From: Flaccisagitta enflata
Lineage: Eukaryota; Chaetognatha; Sagittoidea; Aphragmophora
Direction of reading: 5' to 3'
DNA: 64,000 nucleotides
NCBI GenBank assembly: GCA_965153355.1
Contig: OZ231126.1
Location: forward strand, 111,166,001-111,230,000
The notes under the pieces are model-generated. The model saw only the letters and a program-made list of their open reading frames with translations. It made no database searches and had not been told where the DNA came from. Position 1 is the stretch's first letter, and every line of letters begins with the position of its first letter. This document shows, piece by piece, positions 42,281 to 54,290 of the stretch. Position numbers and translations under genes: made by a program.

Positions 42281-45200
42281 TCCAAATATGGGAATAATCT
42301 CGACCACTGGGGAGTCGCATTCTTTTATCTGGGCAAGTTGCTCAAATCATGCCATTTTAAACAATTCCTGGCTGATTCATGACCTGCAATCATTCAATCA
42401 TTTTATTGAAGTGATACTGAAAAATGAGGACTTGCATGAAGTGATGTTATCGAATTTATCAACTTTAAGCACTAAATATTCAGATGGTTTAGTGGCACCA
42501 TTGTCGTTAACATTCCATCTCACCGCGGAGCCGTCCAAAATATTTGGTACTCAAGTGAAAAATTTGAGTCAAAATAAATGCAGTGGCACTGATTGTGATA
42601 GCCATATGTGTGTTTGACTTGCTTTAAGTAGCATTTTTGACGTGGAAAGTTGTAGAACTCCAAAAAAGAGAAAAAATCAAGCAAGAAAAAAAGTTAACAG
42701 AAAAATAGCAAAAAAATTAGAAAAAAACTTTTTGGTATGGTTGAAAAAAAAGGAATAGAAAAGGACATTCTCTCAGAGAGAGTTGGTCATTTGGGATTAC
42801 CAGAAAGATATTTTGGAGAATTGGAGAAATATCTAAGCCATTCTATAATTCTACTAAGTGAAAAAATGATGATTGTTAGAAAGGTTGCTAACGACAGAAT
42901 TTTGAAAACTTCAAAATCCCAAAGATACTTCTCCTCGAAAAATGTGTCAGACAGAAACTATGGGAATTTCATTTATCTTTTAACTAAAAATGAAAATCAT
43001 GTGCAGTTGGTCTTGAATCTGCACAGATACTCCAAAAAATATGTATGTTCAAAATGCACAAGGAGTTTTGCCAGTGGTCAAATGTTAGAATATCACTACA
43101 AGTCAAAAGTGTGTGGAAAAAAACGCTTTGTTGGCGAAAGACAAGTGACATTCCCCTATGTTGCAGAAAAAATTGTGTCAGAAAATGCTGAATTCAGAAA
43201 TTTGAACATCTGCAAGGATACCAAGTATGCACATTGCTTGATTAACGGCCAATCAGACTCCTCAATAAGTCTGAGCATGGAAATTGATTTGAAAGGTACT
43301 GATCAAATGGTGCTGAAAAAATTTTTTGAAAACCTGACAGAATGTGCCTCGTACATTATAGAATTTCCTACAAAATGCGCTTTGTGGGTTTTGGCGGAAC
43401 ATATGGCATTGCATTACGACTCAATACGGAAAATAGAAACGGCATTAAATGACTATGAGAATGCCGACAAGGAAGGAATTGACATGAGCAAATTGAAGCA
43501 GCTTCAGATGGTAAAAAATGAGACTGTCAAATATTTGAGCAAATATGACGTTTATTTGTCAATTGGACAAGAAGACCCAAAAATGGTCAGCAATGTCACG
43601 TATGAGCTACTATCAAGAATAAGCAAAAATTGAGAATGTGAAGATGTTCATGTTAAATATGACAAAAATCTGTTACAATTTGTCACGGCAGACAAATTTC
43701 CCTTGAATTTTATATTGTTAAATAAGTTTGGAGCCATATTTCATGAGAAAACGGCAAACCCAGATATATTTGCACACCTCAAAGATGCTGTGAGTTTGTT
43801 TAAAAGTGAGTTTGGTGTGAACATTGTGGGCCAAAGAAACCCAACTCAGATTGGCAGGCTAATGATGGCCAGTACATTAGACGAAGGGAGGAGAAATACT
43901 TTTTTCTCTCCGAGTGTAGTATTTTCTCACAAAATAGACAAGACATTTGTCTCATATGGGGTACTAAATGCCAAGAAAAGCATTTGTCATAGTAAAAGTT
44001 TTATGAAATCGGCATTGAGTGTTGATTTAGAAAAATTTTACAGTCATTTAGCACTTAAAAAAAAGGCAAATTGGATGCTCCTAGGTTTGCCACAGGTGTA
44101 CGTGAGAAAAGGGAAGTCTTATGTCGCCAAGAGGAGTCGAAAAGGGTTTTCCTTTGCTAACATGATACTCAGTGCTATAGAATTTTGCTGTGAGGCTGCA
44201 TTTTCGATATCGCATTTAAATGGGCGAGAAAGAATGAGATATAATATGATGTTTGATGCAATTTTCAAAATTGCAGGAGAGGAGGTATTTTTCGAGGCCG
44301 ACGAGTGTTTTTTTCACTCATGTCCAAAAATATGTCATGGACATGACAGTAACATGACAGAGGGTCACAAGTTGACCTGCGATTCTTGTAAGACACACAA
44401 CATGGCCGACGATGGCAGCGCCCAGTTAAAATTTATCAAGCCCCGCCTTTGGAAGATGAAAACAAATGAACACGGTCATTCGATTCATGCTTTGAAAAAA
44501 AATGTAACTTATGACCAAGACCACAAAAACACAATAGAAAAAGCGGCAGTCATGAACAAAAAAGTGGAAAAAGGATTGTCAGTGTATCTGAATGCCAAGT
44601 GTTGTCTTTTTGGCATAAAAGCACTGGGGCATTCATGGACAATTTAAAATTGCCTTGTAAGCCTGAATGCCAAAGCATACAGTTGTCTACTCTTTTAGAG
44701 CAATTAACTATGCAAAAATTCCCTTTGTTGAGATATGGGGCATTAACTCACGATAAAGTTATATGTGCAATCAAAAATGGAGATTTGAATGGCTTTATAA
44801 AATGCACCACAGTTGCAGGAGCAACAACGAGGCGCAATTTGGGCGCAATGAAGCCATTTTTCTATAAAAACATAGACGTTTCAGTGACCAGTTATGACGT
44901 GAAAGAGAAAATGGTTTCAACTTTGATTTTGAGAGAAATGCTGAATAACGAAGCAACCAGAGATTTTTCAATCACGGACATTTCAGAAATTACCGAATAC
45001 CATCTTTCTGATTCAAATCCCTTTCACGCTTTGGAAGCACCAGTGTTTAATGCCTTTAAACAGTATAAACCATGCACTGGGTTTACTCAAATACTCAAGG
45101 GAAGTCTCAATTCTGCTGTCGGAGCACTTGACATATCCGGAGATAAGCACAAAAATAGCTATCTAATGAAAGAAAGCGATATAACACACATGCAAAATCT

Positions 45201-45834
45201 GCATAATTTGTCGCATGGAACTGTGATGAATGCAGACAAAAGACTATTTCATTTTGCAAGTGCATCAAGGATTTGCAACCTTAAACATTTGCACATGGCT
45301 ATTATTTCAAATGGTATCTCAATATTTATTAATTTCTTTCTTTCCTGGAATTTTTATTTCCTGTGTGATGGGGTATGTTTTAACACCGATGGTTTTCTAA
45401 CTTTGTTTTATCAAGCATTTACTCCAGAAATACTATCTTCTAGTACGCTAACTAGTGTATTGTTGGATAAGCATTTAAAAGTAACTATGGATTTTGAGAA
45501 AGCTAAAAGGTATTTTCAATGGAAAAAAAGATTTTTTATCGCCTTGGGTGTGTGCCCAACTCACGAGAGTGCATATCTAAGTAGTCTAGTTAATGGTGTT
45601 ATTTTTAATCAGCGCATGTGTTGCATTAATTATACATCTGAAAACTTGGAATTACCAGTAAAACTTGAATTTTGTGGTGATCTTGCCGTAGTCACCTCTG
45701 TTAACAAAATTTCAGTATATAACAGTGTTAAAAAGGAATATTTGATTAAGTCTAGTGGTAGTATGGATGTTTTCCTTGCAAATATTCATTCATTATCTTA
45801 TGATGAATTAACTGAAAAAGTGTTTGAATGTTAA
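42281..45834 (+). pseudogene. Copy B PolB-like coding part after the LINE
   Basis: Resumes the reading of copy C at TCCAAATATGGG. A TGA at about 42615 replaces Trp. After 42737: zinc finger, Lys/Glu-rich helices (residues to 43633), a TGA, then a FAHLKDAVSLF and NPTQIGRLMMAS block that fits the post-exonuclease 'TIAS' region, SVDLEKFYSHLALKKKANWML, the FEADECFFHSCPKIC block, a one-base frame change near 44560, ALTHDKVICAIKNGDLNGFI, and the motif B- and C-like segments. The frame extends past motif C to 45834 with no family match. The acidic residue I would expect in the GFxxxDI block is missing. Confidence 0.65.
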
Positions 45835-46479
45835 TCTAATCTGTTTATTGATATCTATTTTGTTAATTTGAATCAGGTCATATAATGAAATGAATAGCAA
45901 TGGAACAAAACTGGATTAATGCCCAGAAACAATGATTATTGAAACAGTGTGGAACACACGTTGAACACATGTTGATCACATGTCGAGACAAAGAACAAAA
46001 ACACAGAAATAGTGATCACGGAATCGTTGAGGGATTAAAATGATCATTTTGAAACGGCGTAAAGAGAAATAAAGTAATGATGGAATTGACGAGCGACTGT
46101 ATTTATCTTTTTAGATGTTAAACGTTATCTTGTCCAAGGATAACCACATATGTATGCGTCATTGCATATGTATAAAGGGTTTGTATGCTCATCCATCGGT
46201 TTGTTGGTCCATCGGTCCGTCGGTATGTCTGTCACGCTTCCTTTGATATTGCAATGTTGACGTATTGAGTTGCCCGCCTGAGCTTGATGAAGGAGCCAGA
46301 ACATGGCTCAACCTGGTAAGTTCTGGATTGTGTCTTGCCCTGGGATGACTGGATCCGGTTTGTCACCCAAATTAAAGTATCGGAGCCAAAGGCCGACGAA
46401 GTGAGCCGGGGTTATGATGATTGGCGCCGGGAGAATGTAGCTGTATGCAATGACAAAGCAGGGGATGGTGGCGTATTAT

Positions 46480-46705
46480 TATGATGGACGGGTGGAATGA
46501 CGGACTGGTAGACAGACGGATTAATATACCGATAGATGGATGGACGGACAGATGGACTGAAAGACGGATGGACCAGTAGATTGGTGGATGGATTGAAGGA
46601 TCGATGGACCGATGGATGGATGGACGGATGGGCGGACGGACCGACCGATGGACGGATGGATTAATAGACCGATGGGTGGATTGACTGGTGGACGGATGGA
46701 CGGAC
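46480..46705. repeat. GATGGACN degenerate minisatellite
   Basis: Imperfect GATGGACC/GATGGATG units on the plus strand. No gene. Confidence 0.8.
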
Positions 46706-46773
46706 CAAAGAGGGTTTTAGAGTCGCATAGCACGCAACTAGAAATGGCTCAAATGAGATGGGCCAATACACAC

Positions 46774-47698
46774 CTGAAGGGCCGGTTTTGTGGCACTTCG
46801 TATTTGGTCTTCAGCTGCGAAATTTGTTGAGGATTCATGGCCTCAATTTGCTCCTGAGTCTCCGTGACGACGGGCGTGGACATCTCAAACTCGAAAGATC
46901 TATAAACGACAAAATGAAAATTGTGTGGGTATGGATGGGTGGGATGGGACGCGACTGGTTTGTGTGCTTTTGGCTTTGTAATTGATGGTTACCTTGAGCG
47001 CAGGGCGTTGAGATTCCTTTCATCGCCAGGAGTCACATAGGCAGACAGGTTGTCATTGCTTGTGACCCATAGCCGGTAAGAGGAAGTCCTCATTGCAGCC
47101 GATTTGCCCTTCTTGTTGATGACAGTTGGAGAGCCCTCTAACATCAATTTCAACGAACTTATCGGCAGAAATCCAGTTTTCAATTCCTAAAGGACGCGGG
47201 GTTACATTTGCAATTATATGGGCTTGAAAGCTATGAAAGCAATTAAATTTGTGAAAGCATTGGAAGTTGTGAAAGCAGTGGACTAACCTCGGCGAAGACG
47301 ACGTTGCATAACTCATCCAAACATTCGAGGAAGAAATTGGCGTTGTAAAAACAGAAAGGGAAAATAATTTGTCAAATCATGTGGGCGGGGGTTGGGTAGG
47401 GCGGGGTTACTTTCATTGGATAGAAGTGTACTGATATTTTAAGAATGTCAAACACAATTGTATTTACCTTTCATTATTCCGATAACACAAGTAGATCGAT
47501 TGAAGCAAGGCCTTGCTCAGAAGTGACTTCTGTATGGGCAGGGGCAGGACAGGGGTAGGGGCAGGGACAATATTCAGATTTTGTATGCATTGTTTAACTT
47601 TTAATTTGTCTATATTTCTGTTTGTTTGTTATTGCCAATTCATGTCTGTTTTTGCCAATTTATGATTGTCTGTCTATCTGTCTGTCTGCCTGTCTGCC

Positions 47699-47796
<98 letters not shown>

Positions 47797-48413
47797 TATC
47801 TCTCTCTTATGTCTTACCCCTGAGTTGCTTGATCCCAAAAAAAAAAACGCAATTGCGCTTGGCCAAGGATGGATGGTCATGCAAATTGGAGAAGTCGAGG
47901 AAGCAATGGAGCCAGCGTAGGAACTTCTTGACATCAAAATGATGTTTCTCGAGGAAGTTGTGGACCCATCGGATGGCGAGGTCGAACATGGTGTTTAACG
48001 GTTCATAAACACCGACATCCTCTCCTGCTTCCTTGGCCTTCTCGTAGTCACGCTTGTGTGCCTTTTTGGCCTTATCATTGGCCACAATCATCGACTGGTA
48101 CCTAATATCAGATACATGTTATTTTCAAAGATGAGCATGTCATGACGATGAATGAACGGAAAAGCATAACAGCATGTCATGGCAATAAATGAACAAATAA
48201 AAATAGCATAGCATATCATATATGAATTACATTTGTACCTTTTAAAGTTCTTGAATGACCACGATACCAAGTTGTCTTCGGCCAACTTGTGTTCCATGTA
48301 CAAGTCAACGAGGTTGGTGGCCTGGGGCATCCAATTTCCACCTGATTAAACGACATGATGTACACATATTGTATAAATAGAGATAAAAAATAAAGAGAGA
48401 AAGAAAGAGAGAA

Positions 48414-48464
<51 letters not shown>

Positions 48465-48732
48465 AGATGTAGACACTTGAAGACAAGCAAATATTCCAAT
48501 GAGAGAATGTACCTAGGACGGTGTGCAAATTCCATTTGTCACCACTGGAAAGTTTGGAGAGGAAATCACTTGCCGAGCTCGGGTCGTGGTGATTGATGAG
48601 GAAAAGCATCAGTTGATTATTGATGTGGCGTTTCTTCTCGCCCTGATCCAATACGTAGGACACCGTGTCATCTGCAAAAGAAAACATGTATGGGCGTAAA
48701 GATAAATGCATGTACAGATAGATGTATGATGT

Positions 48733-48768
<36 letters not shown>

Positions 48769-48793
48769 GAGAAAGAAAGAAAGAAAAAAAGAG

Positions 48794-48828
<35 letters not shown>

Positions 48829-49058
48829 AATAAAGAAAGAAAGAAAGAAAAAGAAAGAAAATAAAAGAAAGTACCTTTTGTAACGCCTTTTGTAACGGTG
48901 TTGCAGCTTTTTGGCGAGGAGGAAGGCATCAGAGCGTCTTGGCAGGAGGGCCATTCCATCCTGGTTTTGGGGCGGAACTCCACTGCATTCCGAAGGCAGT
49001 GCAAAAGAGGAGGGGCAGGCCTTGGCTTTTGTTTTTTCCGACTGCCTTGGCCCTTCAT
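46774..49058 (-). CDS. Exon-split superfamily 3 helicase
   Basis: Minus-strand exons with GT-AG borders: 49058-48875, 48671-48513, 48341-48239, 48101-47818, 47529-47468, about 47340-47287 (5' edge unclear), 47186-46993 and 46899-46774. Phases agree at the junctions I checked. The P-loop region begins HDHPSLAKRNC in the fourth exon and is completed by KSLLSKALLQSIYL in the fifth, so an intron splits the Walker A motif. NANFFLECLDELCNVVFAE fits Walker B, and KKGKSAAMRTSSYRLWVTSN fits motif C of SF3 helicases of small DNA viruses (parvovirus NS1-like). An A11 homopolymer (47837-47847) just before the P-loop is one base off frame. Upstream and downstream exons are probably missing. Confidence 0.65.
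47700..47795. repeat. (TGTC)n/(CT)n microsatellite in helicase intron
   Basis: CTGT units followed by a pure CT run, directly downstream of the fourth exon donor. Confidence 0.9.
48405..48870. repeat. (GA)n and (GAAA)n microsatellites in helicase introns
   Basis: GA run at about 48413-48461 and a GAAA run at about 48735-48868, each inside an intron of the minus-strand helicase gene. Confidence 0.9.
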
Positions 49059-49199
49059 CTGAAATGAATGAAATGAATAAAATGAATGAATGAATGAAAT
49101 GAATGAAATGAATGAAAATAGGAGAAGGAATGAATTAGTATTGTATGAAGGTTCGTCCGTCCCTCCCTCCTTCACCATATATAACTATCAGTACGCGAT

Positions 49200-50170
49200 T
49201 ATTTCATGAAATTAAAGTACCTGGCCACTAGGGGTGGGGATAATGCACCTTAGTCAACGGATCAAGCTGCAGGTGAAGAATATGTGCTAACATGATGAGA
49301 ATAGATGGTATACCAAGTTTCAGGACCTTTGGAACAGTTTCAGCCTAGCCCTCCACCCCCCCCTGCCCCCAGGGCTTCAAAACCCAGAAAAAGCGAATTT
49401 TTTGCTATTTTAAGCATGTTTTGCCTTCCAAATGTGTTAAAAAATGATAGAAAATACTAAAACACATTTTAAAATTTGTAACCTGACCTGTGATTACCCA
49501 TTTGGGGTGTGATACAGGATTTTTTGTGGGTATAGACCCTCCAGAATTACTGCAAAATGATGATTTTTGCCAGTTTTAAGTAATTTAAGTTATATTGTGA
49601 TATCATCTGTACGAAAATTTATGTTATATGTTCATGGCAAGTATGTTGATAGGGGCAGTCTGTTGGTGGGCAGGGGCAGTGATGCAGGTGGGCTGGGGCT
49701 GTCTTGTAGGTGGGCAGGGGCTGTTATGCTTAAAAATTACAAATTTGGCCAATTTTGCATCATTGTATTATTTTGTATAATGAACCAACCTTAGGATGGA
49801 CGGGCACACTCTCTTAAAGAGTCGCTTTGCAAGCAACATAAACATGAAAAAATGAATAATGATATTGTACATCTTAAAGCAGACACACTTTTTATTATTA
49901 CATCAGTTTTGCAATCAAATCTAAAAAATGTTGCTAAAATGTGTTTTGATGTTGTTTCATCCAAAGCGAATTTCATTCCATCCAAAACCTAAAAATGTTT
50001 TTTAATACATTTCTGGTTTTAGTTTATGTTTTTTCATGCCTTTTTCTCTTGCAAAATGTACAACTCGAGCAAAAGACGAGAAGTCACCATTTGGTGTGCC
50101 TGCACCTCTGATGAATGATTGACTGCCTACAAAAAGGAGATGTTGGAGCCTTTTACATAATGAAACGGGC
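49200..50170. other. No gene seen
   Basis: AT-rich sequence with a short GGGGCAG-type repeat near 49650-49725. No spliced or motif-bearing frame noticed. Confidence 0.5.
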
Positions 50171-50175
50171 TGAGA

Positions 50176-50796
50176 CACAGTCGCCCAGAGCTTGACGCTA
50201 GTTGACCTGAAATGATCCCCACCAACTTCCAATGGTTTCTATGACACTGATGGTGCATGAATTCACTTATCTAGAAAAAAATATGAAATCTATTTTGAAG
50301 TACACAGATATCTAAAGAATAGTACTATTTTCTATATTTTTACCATAACTCTTTGTGATAAATTTTCTTGATGATTTTGACTGCAGATTTGATCTCAGAT
50401 GATAGTTTCTGGTTTGTTTGATATGTCACACTATATACTTTTGCAAAAGAAATAAATACTTATTTTTTGGTCACATTACTATATAAAATAATGTTAAAAA
50501 GCAAAATTTAACTTTTTTATTTCTTTTGCAAAAGTGTATAGTGTGACTTATCAAACAAACCGGAAACTCTCATCTGAGATCAAATCGGTAGTCAAAATTA
50601 TCAAAAAAATTAATCACAAAAAGTTATGGTAAAAAATAGAGTAAAATGGTACTATTTTTTAAAATATCTTAAAAAGCGCCCCTAAACAGATTTCATTTAT
50701 CTAAATATGTATTCTATGCACCAAAAGGGTTATGAAACCACTGGAGTTGGTGGCGATCATTTCAGGTCAACTAGCAACAAGCTCTGGGCGGCTGTG
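50176..50796. mobile_element. Fold-back element with ~280-bp inverted arms
   Basis: The left arm (about 50176-50459) and right arm (about 50515-50796) are inverted copies with scattered mismatches; for example CACAGTCGCCCAGAGCTTG faces CAAGCTCTGGGCGGCTGTG. A 55-bp AT-rich centre separates them. No coding capacity. Could be a MITE or an inverted duplication. Confidence 0.8.
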
Positions 50797-51867
50797 GAGA
50801 TGGAGGCTCAACAACCAAGAATACCCACTAATCATGATGTTGCTACAAAGGTAGTGAATAGCTTTCAATGAAATGTTTTTATCATCTTCTAAAAGGCAAA
50901 TGCAAAGACGTTTTAATGCTACTCTAAGGTTGCAGAAGATATTGAATTTTTGTGGGTGGAGCAAGCAAAGTTGAAAGTCATTTCGTCAAAAGCGATTGCG
51001 CAGCGTGTGTCAGATCTTGTGAAATTGAGTAAAGATGTCAGTCGCCAAAGTGTCTCTACGACAAGCGTAACATTTCCAAGAAAAGCAATTTACTGGTCCA
51101 TTGTGGTTCATGATTTGATCATAGTGTTGATCGATTGCTTTATGCAGAAATGTCATTCATACGTTATTGATAGACAATTTGCTGCAAGATTTAGGAGTTA
51201 GCAAAATTCTTCAGTTATAACATATAAATAGACAAATCGCCGCTGGCTTTCAAAGATCTATATGAAGAGGTTATCAGTGAGACAGTCTAGAACACGGTAA
51301 ATACAGCATTCGACCTACGCCATTGAGCCATTGTTACCGAAGAGCTTTCGACCTACGCCTTTGAGTGGTTTCAGAAACGGACTCTCGTGGGAGATATAAG
51401 CCTATAGGTCTGGTTTGCCCAAGTAATCCATAGAATAGAATAGAAGGATAATCCTTGATTTCCTCTCCCTATCATTCATCAGTTTCGTCTTTTTATGTTT
51501 CGTCTTATTCGTAATTGCACTATACTGCCGCCTGTTGGTTTTGGTGGTTTCATGACTTACTCAAAGCGTTCTTAAATCCCTTTTCCGACGTTGCCTTTAT
51601 CTCCTCCTGGAATGTCACTTCTAGCCTTTCTGCTTCATGGTTTTTATCCAGGCTCCATTAGGTTCAATTAAGCTCATCTCTTTGCCTCTGGTTCCAAGTT
51701 AGAGAGACACTACCATTTACACCGACAAGAGACCCAACAGAATACGCGATTCGCGACCGAGTACTTTCGATCTCATCAGTCGTAAACAAAAACAAGAGCA
51801 TACTTCGACCTCATACTCTCGACACGACCGACCCGAGAGAAAAAGAGCAACTGCAAAAAGTGAGAAA

Positions 51868-52450
51868 ATGAAGATAATTTTGTACGTGGTTCTCGCCGTC
51901 TGTTTTCAAGCCGACTTCCTTTTCGGGTTGAAATGTTGGAGCGACAAACTTGGGGACGGGTCCTCACAGTGGCCACACCTGCCACTTAAATGCGAGTTCG
52001 ATGACGACAAGTTCCCATCTCAAGCGCAAATAGAAGAAAGATGCGAATTGAGGGAATGCGATGGAACCTGCATCCGACAGTGGAGTAAGTGAATGTTGAA
52101 AACGGGAATAGGACTTGTACTTAGGAGGCTTTATCAGTAGCTGAAAATTGATAATCTGTCCCCGATTTGAATGCACAAAACCAGATTAACATAAATAACA
52201 TATAGAACATAGCCTATGCAGTATACAATTCCGCTGGAGATCCCCGATTGAACCCCACTGACTGGTAAAACCTAATCTTGCACTCTCACATATTTCAGAT
52301 GGTAAGGAGGTTGAATTGGACTGCTCACGCCATGAGAAATTCGGCTGCAGTAAATATGCGGGTGGTTTTGGTAGTAGCGTCTCAGAATGCGTCTGCGACG
52401 ATAGAGATGGCTGCAACGTTGCCTGGCCCAAAGGTTTTGACCCTTGGTGA
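51868..52450 (+). CDS. Secreted Ly6/uPAR-like small protein
   Basis: Exons 51868-52084 and 52299-52450 join in phase (split Asn codon) across a GTAAGTG...TATTTCAG intron, giving about 122 residues. Residues 1-20 are a signal peptide (MKIILYVVLAVCFQADFLFG). The mature chain begins LKCW and has about ten Cys, ending with CVCDDRDGCN, the CxC...CN signature of Ly6/three-finger domains. A possible donor (G|GTGAGT) overlaps the stop codon; splicing there would still end the protein at once. An AATAAA at 52703 gives a poly(A) site. Intact. Ly6-domain proteins act outside the cell as receptors, ligands or modulators; no specific role can be read here. Confidence 0.75.
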
Positions 52451-53800
52451 GTTGGATTTGAATTGAGTAAGGACTATCGCTCATCTGCATTCAATGACAG
52501 TCTATGTTCAGTAAACATGGTTCATGATGTCATTCAAATAACTTCTGTCTTTCTTCAGAATGAAACTGACGAATTGTCTATGTTGATAGTCAAGTCCTTG
52601 GATTTTAACACCATCTACAACGCATCAATCATCAAATCCTTTTTCCCGGGAGGGCGAAAACGTTTGAAATTCTCTTATGATTATCTAATTATGTAATCAT
52701 GTAATAAATGAGTTCTGTTTCCCGTTGTGTCAACTGATGTTTGAGAGTAAGCGCGTCGCATATATACGGCCTAAGGAGTTGTTTTCTAATGACAAGAACT
52801 TTCACTCAATCATTGAAAACTGTAGATCTCTTAAAGATTTACTAAGTCTGAACTGCAATACTGCATCATAATTTTTGTCAACATTAGATTTTTTTTATTT
52901 AAGAAAAAGCTTCAAAATTACAGTCCCCGACTGGGGACTGTAATTTTTGAAGCTTTCTCATTGCGTAAACGCAACTCAATGAGATACATGACAGCAATTT
53001 CAAAAAAGAAAAAAAAATATTCAATATTGTTTTAATAGGGAGTCTTGATCGGTTTACATTTTTTATCAAAGGTTAGAAACTCATGAAAAATCCTGTCTAA
53101 TATCATGATTGACATGTCTACTGTGAGAAAAACAAGCTATATCATCTCAATATTGAGGAATGTGCAAATTCTGGGCTTATTTGTGTCAGATACATGCTAG
53201 AGCAAAAAAGATATAAAATAAAAGGGATTTGGAGGGTTTCAGGCATTGTTGCCGGGGTTTTGGGTTCAGATTCATGACTTAGGTGACCAATCTTCAATGT
53301 CAACCTGTAGACACAGTCTCAAGAATGGAGAAAAAAAACTTCAAAACTTGAAACTCAACCCAACCTAGTCCTTCTGGAGACATTTCCACCCTTATTTGAC
53401 GGGGTATTCTCAGAATTTGGTCCAAAATACTTACCATTGTTTATTGACCCGCTCAAAACTGAGGAAAAAAATCATAAATGGGCTTTACATCTTTGTTAGC
53501 ATTTATCCTTTCCTACAACATCAAATATCCTTGCCCTGTGTCACTGGAGCTTCCAAACAAGTGACCTTTAATCAGTAGATATGAGGCCTTTCTCTCAGAG
53601 GGCGCGCTTTTTAGTACCAATTTCACCTCATAAACAAATGAACAGAAGTTGCACCTTTTGTCAATTAGGCCATCATTATTAATTTACTTCTCGAACCCAC
53701 CTTTTTTTGGGGGGGGGATATGTGAGATATGGTAATGCAGATGTAGATGGTTGGGTAGGAACAGATAAATGGACCAATAGTTGCATATTTTCTTGTATTT
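52451..53800. other. 3' UTR then intergenic; no gene seen
   Basis: 3' UTR to about 52725. A short inverted repeat (AAGCTTCAAAATTACAGTCCC / GGGACTGTAATTTTTGAAGC) at 52909-52954 could fold. Nothing else recognised. Confidence 0.5.
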
Positions 53801-53987
53801 TCAGGTTACTTTCCAAATTCCCCCGAATGTTCCCTCCGAACTGTATGGCAAAATGTCACATTTGATATTGAGGGTGCATTTGAAAAAAACGGGTGGAAGT
53901 TACGAAAGTACAGACCAAATCAGCTGTGTCAACTTTCTTCCTTGCTTTTTATTCGAAACAATTAGGGTGTTGATTGGAGGAGATGAA

Positions 53988-54290
53988 GTAAGTATAGTGT
54001 GTATTGGTGGTGCCCATGCCCATGCCCACACCCATACAAATGCCTACGTTTGCACCTGTATATACCCATGCCCTGCATATGCCCGTGGAAGTACATGCCC
54101 ATGTCTCGTGCCAGTACCCATGTTTGTGCCCATTAGAGTGTTTAAGTTTATGCCCGCGCAATTGTCTGTGTACATGCCCGTGCCCATTACAAGTGCCCAA
54201 TGCCCGTGCCTATTGTAAATGCCCGAGTACATGCTTGTGCCCATCCACAAATGTTTTGTTGGTGTATGATTGTGATTTTTATTTGTATAG
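53988..54290 (+). repeat. Intron filled with TGCCCAT-type minisatellite
   Basis: GTAAGTATAG donor and TTTGTATAG acceptor enclose an irregular array of TGCCCATGCCCGTGCCC units. Confidence 0.8.

Larger units (their letters stand above)
35870..45836 (+). pseudogene. PolB-like gene copy B with nested LINE
   Basis: From 35870 (GACAATTCTATGTACGAGAG) this segment is almost identical to 57151-61994, including 460 bp of 5' non-coding DNA. Coding pieces: 36334-36641, then after the LINE 42281-42616 (TGA where copy C has TGG), 42737-43633, about 43703-44647 and 44599-45834. Motifs in order: a Cys-containing N-domain, a zinc finger (YVCSKCTRSFASGQMLEYH), an ADECFFHSCPKIC block (the GCxxHGCPxC block of PolB_2 proteins), a linker, a motif B-like KGSLNSAVG and a motif C-like CFNTDGF. 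The active-site DTDS is NTDG here and exonuclease motifs are not evident. Frames break at least twice. It is a different lineage from the 2.6-13.8-kb polymerase. Confidence 0.7.
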
